Positions 1-8,635 of a DNA stretch of 64,000 nt are shown one piece after another. The stretch is from Vampirovibrio chlorellavorus (GTDB lineage Bacteria > Cyanobacteriota > Vampirovibrionia > Vampirovibrionales > Vampirovibrionaceae), in assembly GCA_903866275.1 (NCBI GenBank), contig CAIPMU010000011.1:427163-491162 (forward strand), in the 5' to 3' direction. Below the pieces are notes generated by a model. It was given only the letters and a program-made list of their open reading frames with translations. It made no database searches and was not told the DNA's origin. Made by a program: the position numbers and the translations under genes. Position 1 is the stretch's first letter. Every line of letters starts with the position of its first letter.

Positions 1-150
1 AATCTCAGTCTAGGAATAAGTGTTATCGGTTTTATGACTGCAGTTCCCATGCTGTTATTAAGTTTTCGCACGTTAAATCAGTGGTACGCCATACGCCAAG
101 CCCGGCTCAGACTAATAGCCGCAAGATTTCATATAGCTACCTCACAATAG
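1..150 (+). CDS. C-terminal end of a membrane protein, cut by the window edge
   Basis: Frame 1 is open from the first base to a TAG at 148-150, giving 49 residues. The stretch contains a hydrophobic segment (GFMTAVPMLLLSF) followed by a basic tail rich in Arg (RQARLRLIAAR), which fits the last membrane helix and cytosolic end of an integral membrane protein. The start lies outside the window, so the family cannot be named. It lies left of the attL repeat, so it is chromosomal flank rather than island cargo. Confidence is moderate because only 49 codons are visible. Confidence 0.45.
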   Translation, partial: NLSLGISVIGFMTAVPMLLLSFRTLNQWYAIRQARLRLIAARFHIATSQ

Positions 151-315
151 ACAGAACAAGACAAGCTTACTAGTCGACACCGAATCGGATCTACGGCCTG
201 ACACGCCATAGAGGCTTTCCTGGTCTTCACCCGTAACAGAAAACAAAACCACCCTTCAATGAGCTTTAGAGACGCTGATAAAAGCCCACCGATTAGTGAA
301 ACCCTTCAAAAAAGA

Positions 316-359
316 CATACCCCAGACAGGATTCGAACCTGTGACCTACCGCTTAGAAG
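316..359 (-). repeat. attL: 44-bp copy of the tRNA-Arg 3' part
   Basis: These 44 bases are identical to 13837-13880, which is the 3' part (anticodon loop through T-arm and acceptor end) of the tRNA-Arg(TCT) gene. The match stops abruptly at 359/13880. Such a displaced tRNA 3' end is the classic left boundary of an element inserted by a tyrosine recombinase. The fragment lacks the D-arm and the 5' acceptor strand, so it cannot be a functional tRNA. Confidence 0.93.
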
Positions 360-585
360 TCTAACGGGCAGGGGTTCTAGAATTTTCTATAAAAATAGTA
401 AAAGCCCCTTTTAGTGCCTAAAAACACCCTAACACCTATTCTCGTTTGTTCTATATAAACCAGGGATTTTCAAGGCTTTTCCGAACCTAATTACACAGAA
501 ATTACACAGACTATTTTGCCCGCCTTCATCCTTTCTGCATATCAGCTCCTTAGCAAACACATCACTATCATTCACCTCTAATAAT
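360..585. other. Left-end intergenic region of the island, with tandem decamer repeats
   Basis: There is no convincing gene here. At 489-510 two tandem copies of ATTACACAGA occur (preceded by an A and separated by a single A). The same pair, with one substitution, lies at 13769-13790 near the other end of the island in the same orientation. Their position just inside each att site suggests arm-type integrase binding sites. Confidence 0.55.
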
Positions 586-966
586 TCACAGAAAGCCCAC
601 CTTCTCCCTCAGTGCAACATGACAAGCCTCTATTTCCTCAATAGACTGGCTAAACGCTTTTTCAGGTAATAGGTGCACCGCCAAGGTCAAAGCTATATCA
701 CGTCTTTCCAACTTCGCCTCTGCGCTAAACCAGCCATGCTTCCAGTTTGCCTGCTTGGACCGCGCTAGACCTTCCGGGGTGCGTGGACCCGTACTTTTTC
801 CGCCATGAAGCCTACAGCGCCCATTCTGCATAGCGGGTGATTTACAGTATTCATCCCTGCATCGAAGTTTAGCACCGCACTTGAGCACATCAAGCAGGTG
901 ATTCTTCCCCAAATTAGATGAACTGGCTCTTGGTTCATAGGGTTCATTGTCGTCATTTTTAACCAT
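586..966 (-). CDS. HGGxSTG-domain protein of integrative elements
   Basis: A 126-residue protein with a central C-x4-C-x7-C cluster (CRDEYCKSPAMQNGRC) followed by the hallmark RLHGGKSTGPRTPEG and then a KHGWFS segment. The HGGxSTGPRTPEG motif defines a small family that I recognise from integrative elements and prophage-like islands; its biochemical role is not established to my knowledge. The start at 966 is supported by a strong purine-rich ribosome site (GGAGGGGGG) directly upstream. It overlaps the 3' end of the 224-aa gene by 8 nt, so the two are probably translationally coupled. A zinc-binding, DNA-associated role is inference from the Cys/His pattern. Confidence 0.8.
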   Translation of the reverse strand: MVKNDDNEPYEPRASSSNLGKNHLLDVLKCGAKLRCRDEYCKSPAMQNGRCRLHGGKSTGPRTPEGLARSKQANWKHGWFSAEAKLERRDIALTLAVHLLPEKAFSQSIEEIEACHVALREKVGFL

Positions 967-1633
967 GCCCCCCTCCCTGGTGTATATCCCCGATTACTGC
1001 TTGCCCACCCTGGTTCACTTGAACATGCTGAACCATAATGTTTTGCTGGCCCTTACTGCGCAGCTTCTGCAAAGTCTCTGCCTGCCTCGTAAAAATACGC
1101 ATTAACTTGGTAGCTTGACTCAAGTTCCAATCGATCGCTCCTGGATACTGGTCTGGCTGCATGGCCCGTTGAGAAAACTCCATAATCATGTTGTGAGTAG
1201 TCGTCATTTGAGCCGCTAGCAATCCTTCCAGTGGTGTTTCTGGAGCAAGCCCGTCCATGATGCTTAATGCGCTGTTGGCGTTACCTAGTTCCAAGGCATT
1301 GCTCTGCGCTTGTACCACTTGATTTATAAGGCGATTGGCTGCATCCTGATCGGTAAAGCCGGTGGTTTCAAAGCAGCTAAACACCGCGCCTGCGGGATCT
1401 AGGCTCTCTTCAATAAAAAGCGTCCCGTTTTCCTGGTTCTCTTTCAACTTTATCGGGTGACGTCGACTTTCTCGGTAACGTTTACGAGTATTGCTTTTCC
1501 ATTCTTTATTTACTTGAGCAAGTTCCTGGTTCCTAGACGCCACAAGTTCGGCAACTTCTGCAGGGTCGGTACCCCGTCGTATCAATTCCCCTTTTAAAAC
1601 CTCAAGCCTTTCACTTTCCATATCATTTAACAT
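959..1633 (-). CDS. Conserved island protein, partner of the HGGxSTG protein
   Basis: 224 residues. The N-terminal third is charged and helical (KEWKSNTRKRYRESRR). The end carries the motif IMVQHVQVNQGGQAVIG. I recognise the QxVxVxHVxVxxGGQAxVG ending from hypothetical proteins that neighbour HGGxSTG genes in alphaproteobacterial and rickettsial islands, so the pair appears to be a conserved unit. Function is unknown. The ATG at 1633 has AAGGAG 7 nt upstream. It is the middle gene of a three-gene minus-strand run (RHH-like, this gene, HGGxSTG). Confidence 0.7.
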   Translation of the reverse strand: MLNDMESERLEVLKGELIRRGTDPAEVAELVASRNQELAQVNKEWKSNTRKRYRESRRHPIKLKENQENGTLFIEESLDPAGAVFSCFETTGFTDQDAANRLINQVVQAQSNALELGNANSALSIMDGLAPETPLEGLLAAQMTTTHNMIMEFSQRAMQPDQYPGAIDWNLSQATKLMRIFTRQAETLQKLRSKGQQNIMVQHVQVNQGGQAVIGDIHQGGGHG

Positions 1634-1644
1634 TCCTGGGCTCC

Positions 1645-1866
1645 TTATTCTTCAGCCTGTGGACTTGGGAGTAATATCTCTGGCTGCCTTTTCAGGGCTT
1701 CGATGGCAAGATCAGTTAGTTCACCAATGCTCAGCCCGGCAAGTTTAGCTTTTTCTTTTAACCAGTGATGATTGGAAGCACGTACCCTGCAGTTTAAAGC
1801 TAGTCGTGGATCTCCTTTTGTTTTTAATGGTCTACGTCCACCGCGATCACCGCCGCGTGTTGGCAT
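1645..1866 (-). CDS. Small basic, ribbon-helix-helix-like protein
   Basis: 73 residues with a basic N-terminus (TRGGDRGGRRPLKTKGDPR), then a possible beta strand (LNCRVRA) and two helices (NHHWLKEKAKLAG and SIGELTDLAIEAL). This is the layout of Arc/MetJ-type DNA-binding proteins. It ends 11 nt before the start of the 224-aa gene and probably heads that operon, perhaps as its regulator. No residue motif is decisive, so the fold call is tentative. The assignment as a real gene is favoured by operon position and composition. Confidence 0.55.
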   Translation of the reverse strand: MPTRGGDRGGRRPLKTKGDPRLALNCRVRASNHHWLKEKAKLAGLSIGELTDLAIEALKRQPEILLPSPQAEE

Positions 1867-2011
1867 ACTTTGCCTGCCTCTTACAAAAACTATAAAGACA
1901 GTATAGCAGGGGTATTTTGATTTTGAAATACATTAGCAAAAAACTAGACAATGAGATAATTTTAAAAAAACTTCCCTTGCTCTAGAGTGTTGGCCACTGA
2001 AATAGGGATGG

Positions 2012-2443
2012 ATTATATATCCGGCTAGCAACAAAAGACTTTTTAGAGATTATGTAAAGGGGGTTCGAGGTGAATGTACCAGCCAAAATGACTTTAACGG
2101 CCATTTTAGCCTTGAGTTTACCCCATTTATATCTGGGACCCTATATGGAGGAAGTTTTATCGCCAAAGCTGCCTTCATTGAATCAAGAATCAGTGCAATA
2201 GGTGGGCTTTTGGGGGGTGCCGCACAATTTATCGCAAAAAACCAAATCCAGAGCAGTGGTGCTGATGTCGCTGGCAATCGCTTTGGAGGCAGTATTTACA
2301 TGCAAGGACCTACCCTCCAGGGCTTCGGGAGTGCTACCGGTGAGTATGGTGGCTTTATTGAAACAAAGGGCACTATCGACTCTGCTGATAATTTCAATGT
2401 AACAGGCAGCATAAAGAATGGCAGGATTGTTCATCTTCCATAA
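2012..2443 (+). pseudogene. Glycine/aromatic-rich protein remnant without a clear start
   Basis: The reading frame is open from a TAG at 2003-2005 to the TAA at 2441-2443. No ATG opens the full frame; the first in-frame near-start is ATT at 2012, and TTG at 2210 would give only 77 residues. The translated segment is rich in Gly, Phe, Ser and Thr (FTPFISGTLYGGSF, EYGGFIETKGTID) with alternating polar and hydrophobic residues, like the C-terminal beta-sheet part of a secreted or surface protein. It is probably a decayed 3' fragment. The family is not recognised. Confidence 0.35.
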
Positions 2444-2449
2444 ACTTAA

Positions 2450-2606
2450 AAGTCACAGGACATTATTAAGTCACACGTACAAGTGACTCCAAGAAGCCTT
2501 TTCCTGCAAGCTTTTTGCCGGTAAAGTCACGAAGACACACTGGATTCCTGGTAGAGTGCTTCTCAGCATTTCAGCGCTTGGCTTATGAGGTGTGACTTAG
2601 TGACTT
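2450..2606. repeat. Iteron-like array of AAGTCAC / GTGACTT
   Basis: Six copies of a 7-mer lie in 157 bp. AAGTCAC occurs at 2450-2456, 2468-2474 and 2524-2530. GTGACTT occurs at 2592-2598 and 2600-2606, and GTGACTC (one mismatch) at 2483-2489. Copies two and three form an inverted pair. The array directly abuts the 3' end of the RepA-like ATPase gene. Short directly and inversely repeated heptamers next to a replication ATPase suggest an origin or a regulator-binding region; function is inferred. Confidence 0.45.
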
Positions 2607-2617
2607 TGCCCCGAATA

Positions 2618-3673
2618 CTACTGCGCCTCTTGGCTTTCTGGGGTCACACCTTCATTATGACTTTCTGGTTCTGAGTAACTTTTGCTTGAGTCCCTGTCGA
2701 GGCAAGTGTATTGTCCATGCCCCACCTTTTTAATTTTATTTTTCTTTAGAAGACGTTCTAAGCGCCTTTTTGCGGCCGAGCTTTTTATACCAAGTGCCTG
2801 GGCAATTTGCGCGGGAGTTAAAGGCTGCTGATATTGGGCTAATAACTCGATTACTTCGAGCTCTTGAGTGGTTGCTGCGATTTCGCAAGTATTTCCAAGT
2901 ACGCTCCACTGACAAGTGTTTTTATCAAACTGCAAAACCAAATCCTGCTCATCAAGATCCCTGCCAGTAATATTGAGTTTGCCTTCTGATTCACCTCGGC
3001 CCCGTTCTAGCAGCCAGATGGTATCAACTGCGCCCATCAATGCATTGGTGCCGCTGATTTTATCATAGGGATCTTTGGCGTCCATTTTGCGGGTATGGTG
3101 CACTAGCACTATGGCAATTCGCCTTTCCTGTGCTAGTTTTTGCAGAGGAATTAAGGCATCATAATCTGTGGCATAGGTTTCAGGCCCACGATGGGCTTGC
3201 GCCCGAAAACGTTGCAATGTATCCACGATGACGAGCTTACAAGCGGGATTCTCATCCAGGAAAGTTTTAATTTGTTCAAGTCCACCTTGATCCGAGCGAG
3301 AGATTTCATTGCTGAAATGTAGTTGATCCAAATCAGCCCGATCCCCCACCTGCATAATATTCAAACGTTCTTGCAAACGCCGCTCACTGTCTTCTAGCGC
3401 CAAGTAAAGAACAGATCCCTGCTCTACCGATTGATGGTTAATGCTAACGCCTCCACAAGCCACCGTATGGCATAATCTGAGTGCTAGCCACGATTTGCCT
3501 AATTTGGGCGCGCCGACCAAAAGGGTTAAGCCTTCAGGAAGCAAGCCTGGAACCACCCACCGTAGCGGTTCATAGTGATTATTCATTAGCTCTTGCCCAG
3601 TAATGGTTTTTAAGGGAATGGCTACAATTGCTGGGCTGTTCTTTTGGTTCTCTTGGGTCCGAGATTGAGGCAT
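2618..3673 (-). CDS. RepA-type AAA/RecA-fold ATPase
   Basis: 351 residues of the RepA/AAA_25 class (hexameric RecA-like helicase fold used by plasmids and islands). Walker A is GAPKLGKSW at about residues 55-63. A Walker B-like strand reads KLVIVDTL at about 150, followed by a RFRAQAHRG segment. The C-terminal 100 residues look like a winged helix (LTPAQIAQALGIKSSAAKRRLERLLKKNKI). It lies 79 nt downstream of the HTH gene on the same strand and next to the AAGTCAC array, so a role in autonomous replication of the excised island is plausible. It is distinguished from chromosomal DnaB by its small size and lack of a DnaG-interaction domain. Confidence 0.8.
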   Translation of the reverse strand: MPQSRTQENQKNSPAIVAIPLKTITGQELMNNHYEPLRWVVPGLLPEGLTLLVGAPKLGKSWLALRLCHTVACGGVSINHQSVEQGSVLYLALEDSERRLQERLNIMQVGDRADLDQLHFSNEISRSDQGGLEQIKTFLDENPACKLVIVDTLQRFRAQAHRGPETYATDYDALIPLQKLAQERRIAIVLVHHTRKMDAKDPYDKISGTNALMGAVDTIWLLERGRGESEGKLNITGRDLDEQDLVLQFDKNTCQWSVLGNTCEIAATTQELEVIELLAQYQQPLTPAQIAQALGIKSSAAKRRLERLLKKNKIKKVGHGQYTCLDRDSSKSYSEPESHNEGVTPESQEAQ

Positions 3674-3752
3674 TCTTTACAGTTCCTTAAATGAAGTGGG
3701 TAAACCAAACTTCGTTTTGAGCAACTTCTTGAAGAGAGGTAATGAAGCAAGC

Positions 3753-4010
3753 TCAACTTAATATAGATTTCGACTGTCTCTGGTTAAAACGAGCCTGTGC
3801 AGTGCTTTTCACTCTCCCGCTTCCCAAAAGCCAAGCATCCAAATCTTCCTTGTAATAAAAAACCCGCCCCCGTTTGATGAAATTTGGGCCCGTGCCTGCA
3901 CTTCGTTGCATCGCCATCGTCTTTTCGCTTAATCCTATATATTTTGCCGCATTACGGGTATCCAGTCTGCCATCGGGAAAAATTTGAATTTCAGCTCTAG
4001 CATTAAGCAT
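3753..4010 (-). CDS. AlpA/excisionase-like helix-turn-helix protein
   Basis: 85 residues. The core (LDTRNAAKYIGLSEKTMAMQRSAGTGPNFIKRGRVFYYKEDLDAWL) matches the HTH_17/AlpA pattern: helix, turn, recognition helix, then a wing with 'G-R-x-x-Y-x-x-x-D-L-x-x-W-L'. These small proteins act as excisionases or regulators of integrase and replication genes. ATG at 4010 follows a strong GAGGAGG ribosome site. The gene lies between the ATPase and the divergent integrase, the usual place for a directionality factor. Which of the two roles applies cannot be decided from sequence alone. Confidence 0.8.
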   Translation of the reverse strand: MLNARAEIQIFPDGRLDTRNAAKYIGLSEKTMAMQRSAGTGPNFIKRGRVFYYKEDLDAWLLGSGRVKSTAQARFNQRQSKSILS

Positions 4011-4249
4011 TTTTCCTCCTCGTAAAGGATAAAAGATGGGTTAAATAGAAATTACAAGAATATTGTATAGGTGGCTTTTATTGCTCCGCAACCGAGTACA
4101 AAAATCAGAACTTAGTAGAGAGAGAGGCTCATATTAGTCTCAATAGAGCCAACTCAAGTATGCCCTTGAGCACTGGGAGCTTGGATAGACTGGCTTTCAC
4201 CACAAGAAGTATAGCTATTCCTGAGAAATGCCTAAGTTAAGGAGTATCC

Positions 4250-5458
4250 ATGGCGCAAAAGTTTTCAAAAATCACCCGCTCTAACCTCAAAACCTTGCCG
4301 CGTGGCCAGAAGGTCGCCGAGCAGGGCATAGAATTTGAGCGCATGACCAATGGCGATGGCCGGTATCTGGTCAATATCATGGTGGATGGCAAGCGGATCC
4401 ATCGAGTCATCGGCAAAGAGTCCGATGGCGTGACCCGAGAGCAGGCCGAACAGTTCATCGAAAGAACCCGGACTGAAGCCAGAGAGGGGCGGCTCAAACT
4501 CCCCAAGGGCCGCAAACTGCACATGAACTTCAAGGAAGCTTCAGCGGAATACCTCCGGCGGCTGGAAGAAGGCGATGGCAAGGAACTCAAGGCCAAAAAG
4601 CAGCGCATGCGAGATTATCTCGTGCCCTTCTTTGGGGATAAAGTGATCAGCCAGATCAGCACGTTTGACGTGGATCGCTACAAGAAGGCCCGCCAAGAGG
4701 ATCAACAAGAGATTACAAAGAAGGTCCAAAAGCCCGATGGCACCGTGGAGGCGTTAATCGAGTATCGCCCGTACCAGACAGGCACCATTAACCGGGAACT
4801 GCAAACCTTCTCGCACTTTTTAACCAAGGCGGTGGAATGGAGCTGGATTGAATACAAGCCCTGCAAGATCACCAAGCTCAAGGAAAACCCCGGTCGGATT
4901 GTGTACCTGACCAAGGAACAGATCCAGCGGCTTTTGGATGAAGCCAAAGCGGATGATTGCCCGGCCATTTACCCCTTTGTGCTGATTGGCTTGGCCACTG
5001 GGATGCGCCGTTCGGAAATCCTATCCATACGCCTTGAAAACATTGACCCGGCTCGGCGCTGCATCTATATCCCGGAAGCGAAAGCAGGAGCCAGGACGCA
5101 ACCCATCCCCGCACACTTGGCTGATTACCTGACGCAGCACTTACAAGGCAAGCCCAAGGAAGGCTGGCTGTTCCCTGCTGAGAAGTCCAAAAGCGGGCAT
5201 ACCCAATGGATTGAAAAGCCGTTCCGCCGGGTGGTGATTAAGGCAGGCCTTGACCCGCAGCAGGTGGTGCGCCATACGCTGAGGCATACGGCCATTTCTC
5301 ATCTGGTGCAAGCCGGGATTGACCTGCCCACCGTCAAGCGCATTTCCGGCCATAAAACGCTGCAAATGGTGGAGCGTTACAGCCATCAGGACGGCAACCA
5401 TATTCAAGCCGCCATGGAAAAACTGGAAAACCAATACGGCATCGCTCAAGCCCGTTAG
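4250..5458 (+). CDS. Tyrosine recombinase (island integrase)
   Basis: 402 residues with a complete phage-integrase catalytic set: Arg253 in ATGMRRSE, the box HTLRHTA (His342, Arg345), a GHK histidine near 369 and the nucleophile Tyr377 in VERYSHQ. The N-terminal 60 residues resemble the AP2-like arm-binding domain (FERMTNGDGRYLVNIMVDGKRI), followed by the SAM-like core-binding domain. It catalyses strand exchange between attL and attR, here inferred to be the tRNA-Arg 44-bp repeats. It is convergent with hsdS (14 nt apart) and is the only integrase inside the island. All catalytic residues are intact, so excision should be possible. Confidence 0.95.
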   Translation: MAQKFSKITRSNLKTLPRGQKVAEQGIEFERMTNGDGRYLVNIMVDGKRIHRVIGKESDGVTREQAEQFIERTRTEAREGRLKLPKGRKLHMNFKEASAEYLRRLEEGDGKELKAKKQRMRDYLVPFFGDKVISQISTFDVDRYKKARQEDQQEITKKVQKPDGTVEALIEYRPYQTGTINRELQTFSHFLTKAVEWSWIEYKPCKITKLKENPGRIVYLTKEQIQRLLDEAKADDCPAIYPFVLIGLATGMRRSEILSIRLENIDPARRCIYIPEAKAGARTQPIPAHLADYLTQHLQGKPKEGWLFPAEKSKSGHTQWIEKPFRRVVIKAGLDPQQVVRHTLRHTAISHLVQAGIDLPTVKRISGHKTLQMVERYSHQDGNHIQAAMEKLENQYGIAQAR

Positions 5459-5472
5459 TGGCGCAGCCACCT

Positions 5473-6948
5473 TTACACTTTGGCCATGGCCTTTTTACGG
5501 CCTTTAATGGGTTGCTCTGAGCGCTCCGCCCGAATCCGTTCCAGCAAAACGCTGGCCGGTTCATCATGGGGATCTTGGGGCACCAACTCACCCCGAAAAG
5601 CTTTAGCCAAAGTGGCTTGCTCAAGATGTGAACACAGTAATTGGGACTTAGACATTTCAGCACTAATAGCCTCAATTGCAGTAAAAGCATTGCGAATTCG
5701 ATGCCAGAGAGTCTCTTGCTCCTCTGGATGCATATAGGGTACTCCCAATGCTTTTAGCTTGGTGCCATTAACATTGGCTTGGCCCACTTGTTGATTAACA
5801 ACTGAGGCAACCCATTCTCGCCCGAAAGGGGAATTAATATATGCCGATAACAACTCAGGTATATAGGAACAAACCTGGACCCGAATTAGATACGAGGCAA
5901 AAGATGCAGGTTTTTGTTCACCCTGATAAACAGCAGTCTTACCCACAAGCTCCGCACTATTGGTTCGATTAAAGAGAAGATCACCTTCTTGTAAGAGCAT
6001 TGCAGGAAACTCGGGATGGCCAGTAGGCAAGAATTTAAGATTTTTATAGTCTAAATGTCCGTCTACAATATTACCCATCCGGATCACAGGCACACCATTT
6101 ACCAGCGCTTCGCTAGTTTTAGCAGACGAACCATATTGAACAAGCGATGCAATTTGATCTACAGAAACCCATAGCCACTCAGAAGGTTTATCAATAGCAG
6201 GAAGCCAACCAATAGACATTGACTGACTTGATTTTAAACCTCTTTTAGCCTGAGCTTCATTAATACTTTCCCGAAGGTACTCTTGAAGCAATTCTGCTGT
6301 CTTGTGAGGATGCTTTTCGCGCCAATCGGCAGTAAGTTTTCCACTAAAAGCGGCAGCGAGAACAGCTTGTTTGTAGCGCTCAATCAGCCGGGGGATATGG
6401 GCCAGCTCTTCTCGGGCGCGGGTGCTGCGGGCCATCAGGGCATCCAGCTTGGCCACAATGCGCTTTTGCTCAGCAAAAGGGGGAAGCTGCAATTTAGTTT
6501 GCTGAGCCCTAGAGATTGTGTAGGTACCCACAGTTGAACCAGAACTCGCATTTATCTGCTCTAGTATCGCAGGTGATTTTAAAGCATATTTAATAAATTG
6601 CACATCAATTGAATTTCTTGGCCGTAGTCGAAGCACACTTGCATCTTTAAAATAAAATCTGTCAGACTCCTTAACCACATAACAAGCACCCAAAGTTCCA
6701 ACTGCAGAGACCATTAAGTCACCGGCCTCTGGAACACCATACTTATTTCTATAGTCATCAAATAGTGCTTCTGAAATAAACAGCTCGTTTTCCACATAGC
6801 CATCTTTGTCCAGTTTAACGATTTCACGTGCTCGAAAAAAAGGAATCCCTTGTTTTTGCCACTGCTCTTGTAAAACTCTTTTACTCGAAGTAATTTCACA
6901 AATCTCCTCAAGTAAAACATCCTGCCAACCCATAGGTGTTCGGATCAT
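5473..6948 (-). CDS. hsdS: Type I restriction-modification specificity subunit HsdS
   Basis: 491 residues built as two half-repeats. Each half has a target-recognition domain followed by a conserved helical spacer. The first TRD starts WQDVLLEEICEI and ends in LPPFAEQKRIVAKLDALMA; the second starts WLWVSVDQIASLV and ends near HPEEQETLWHRI. HsdS recognises the bipartite DNA site and holds HsdM and HsdR. The ATG at 6948 overlaps the stop of the GIY-YIG gene by 4 nt (ATGA) with GAGG upstream, so the two are translationally coupled. The length is slightly above the usual 400-450 residues. The target sequence cannot be predicted here. Confidence 0.93.
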   Translation of the reverse strand: MIRTPMGWQDVLLEEICEITSSKRVLQEQWQKQGIPFFRAREIVKLDKDGYVENELFISEALFDDYRNKYGVPEAGDLMVSAVGTLGACYVVKESDRFYFKDASVLRLRPRNSIDVQFIKYALKSPAILEQINASSGSTVGTYTISRAQQTKLQLPPFAEQKRIVAKLDALMARSTRAREELAHIPRLIERYKQAVLAAAFSGKLTADWREKHPHKTAELLQEYLRESINEAQAKRGLKSSQSMSIGWLPAIDKPSEWLWVSVDQIASLVQYGSSAKTSEALVNGVPVIRMGNIVDGHLDYKNLKFLPTGHPEFPAMLLQEGDLLFNRTNSAELVGKTAVYQGEQKPASFASYLIRVQVCSYIPELLSAYINSPFGREWVASVVNQQVGQANVNGTKLKALGVPYMHPEEQETLWHRIRNAFTAIEAISAEMSKSQLLCSHLEQATLAKAFRGELVPQDPHDEPASVLLERIRAERSEQPIKGRKKAMAKV

Positions 6949-7928
6949 ACCAAAGCCTCCTCAGCAACAAGCATTGGCTTTTCGACGGCTTCCATTTGCC
7001 GTTTTCGCCAGTCGCCATAAGTCTCGTTACTGCCTTTTACTTTCCAGTACCATGGCCCGCTAATGGGTGTTCCACAGACAAACTGGCCCGCAGTCGACGG
7101 GCTTTTAAACGCAAGATCCTCAGTCAATTGAAGCATTTCATGATCCCCATCCACAGGAGCAAGCTTATTGCTTGCCAAAGCCTGAGCGATTTGCTGGGCA
7201 TAGATCTTGCTCACACTGGCAGTCGCCTGATCCGGGTGACGAACCATGGAGCCCGCTTTCACAATCAACTGGCCTTCCTGCTGATACGCTTCAGCAGTAA
7301 TCAGGCCATTCATAAAACTTAGTTCAAAATCCACACTATCCATTGCAGAGGAGCGCTCGGCACTTTTAGACTGTTGAGGATTGCTGATCGGGCTCGGCAG
7401 GTCTCGCTTGGGAAGATCTTGCAAAAAAGGCATGCCCAAAACGGGCAATAATACTTTTAGTTGCTCCAACACAAATTCCATATCGGCCTGCTCCGCCTCA
7501 GGAAGAAGCACCGGCGAGCCCTGATTCCCATTTTTAAGGGTCGCAGAACCAATCCCGCGAATGATTTCAATCAGCCGGGTTTCCAGATAGCGCACATGGC
7601 TTTTGGTCAGGTTTTCATCCTTACTCACCAATAAGGCCACTTGTTCAAAAAAGTCTTTGTCCTCAGAACTATCATGCTGTTTGAGGCGCTTGGCCACATC
7701 ATCGCTCTCCCCCACATAAACCAAGGGGCGCATGGGGTTTTCTGGATCAGGCCCCACCAGGAAGTAAAGCCCGGTCTTGGCGATTTCTGGCCGTCTCAGC
7801 GCATCCGGCAACAACCCACGGGGAAAGCTGAGAATTTTACCCGTCCAGCCCATGATTTCCGCCGCAACCAGGCCCAACGGCGAACCATCCACCAGAAAAA
7901 GCCGAATCGTGCGCCCCAGCGGCTTCAT
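6945..7928 (-). CDS. GIY-YIG nuclease with C-terminal DUF4357
   Basis: 327 residues from ATG 7928, chosen because GGAGG lies 8 nt upstream and the ATG overlaps the preceding stop as ATGA. The nuclease core shows GLY (TGLYFLVG) and YVG (LVYVGES) in place of GIY and YIG, the Arg of AKRLKQH and the glutamate of RYLETRLIEII. The C-terminal 60 residues match DUF4357 (FKSPSTAGQFVCG... GPWYWKVKG). GIY-YIG/DUF4357 proteins are known near restriction systems, but their role is not defined. It is coupled on both sides (NYN upstream, hsdS downstream), suggesting it belongs to the R-M complex or protects its locus. Confidence 0.88.
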   Translation of the reverse strand: MKPLGRTIRLFLVDGSPLGLVAAEIMGWTGKILSFPRGLLPDALRRPEIAKTGLYFLVGPDPENPMRPLVYVGESDDVAKRLKQHDSSEDKDFFEQVALLVSKDENLTKSHVRYLETRLIEIIRGIGSATLKNGNQGSPVLLPEAEQADMEFVLEQLKVLLPVLGMPFLQDLPKRDLPSPISNPQQSKSAERSSAMDSVDFELSFMNGLITAEAYQQEGQLIVKAGSMVRHPDQATASVSKIYAQQIAQALASNKLAPVDGDHEMLQLTEDLAFKSPSTAGQFVCGTPISGPWYWKVKGSNETYGDWRKRQMEAVEKPMLVAEEALV

Positions 7929-8611
7929 GATGTGGGCCTCCGCCAAGGGTTACGAAGGACATAACCCGCATCATTGATGATTTCATCAGGGAATTGCGTC
8001 CGCTGCAAATCATTGACCCCAACCCGGATATGCTGGCTGCAAAGCCGTTTTAGCTTATCAATTTTTGCTTTACTCGGCGGTGTGACCAGCACCACATTTT
8101 TCTCGGGTGCCAGTTGGTTTAAAGTTTCAATGGCAGGCACCAAATCGCTATCGGCAGACAAGAGCAGACAGGTATCAAACTTGTCTTGCACAGCCAATTC
8201 CAGCAATTTGCAGGCAATCCGAACATCCGTCTCTTTTTCCTCATGAGACACCTGCATAATTTCACATTTATCAGCGGATGGAGCCGCATCACAGAGATAG
8301 TATAAAGTTTTCTTTTTTTCCTTGAAATTTCCCAATACGACCTGAACGCCGCTATGTTTCAAGGCGTTAATGTAGGCCATATGCTTTTCAGTCGTGCCGG
8401 GCCTTTTGGCATTGCGCCAGTGCGCAAGCGCCGTAAAAAAGTAAAGCTCGGAGATTTCCCCTTTAGGATTGATCCGACTGCGTTTTACATAGTTGGACAA
8501 CAAAGCCCGATAGTCCAACCACTGTAGACAGATACCCAACTTTTTTTGGTGGTGATTGATCGGATGGTAGAAATTGAAGCCGTCAATAAGGGCGATAACA
8601 CGTTGGGTCAA
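7925..8611 (-). CDS. NYN-domain (PIN-like) putative ribonuclease
   Basis: 228 residues with NYN/LabA-DUF88 features: an N-terminal ALIDGFNFY (metal-binding Asp), an acidic EKETDVRIACKLLELA motif and a third acidic site in LLLSADSDLVPAI. NYN proteins are PIN-like metal-dependent RNases. The start appears to be TTG at 8611 with AAAGGG upstream, because no ATG fits the conserved N-terminus. The stop overlaps the GIY-YIG start by 4 nt. It sits inside a Type I R-M operon, separated from hsdM by 151 nt containing two hairpins. RNase activity and any defence role are inference. Confidence 0.87.
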   Translation of the reverse strand: MTQRVIALIDGFNFYHPINHHQKKLGICLQWLDYRALLSNYVKRSRINPKGEISELYFFTALAHWRNAKRPGTTEKHMAYINALKHSGVQVVLGNFKEKKKTLYYLCDAAPSADKCEIMQVSHEEKETDVRIACKLLELAVQDKFDTCLLLSADSDLVPAIETLNQLAPEKNVVLVTPPSKAKIDKLKRLCSQHIRVGVNDLQRTQFPDEIINDAGYVLRNPWRRPTS

Positions 8612-8635
8612 TTTTAAAGCCCTTTATAAACGTAA

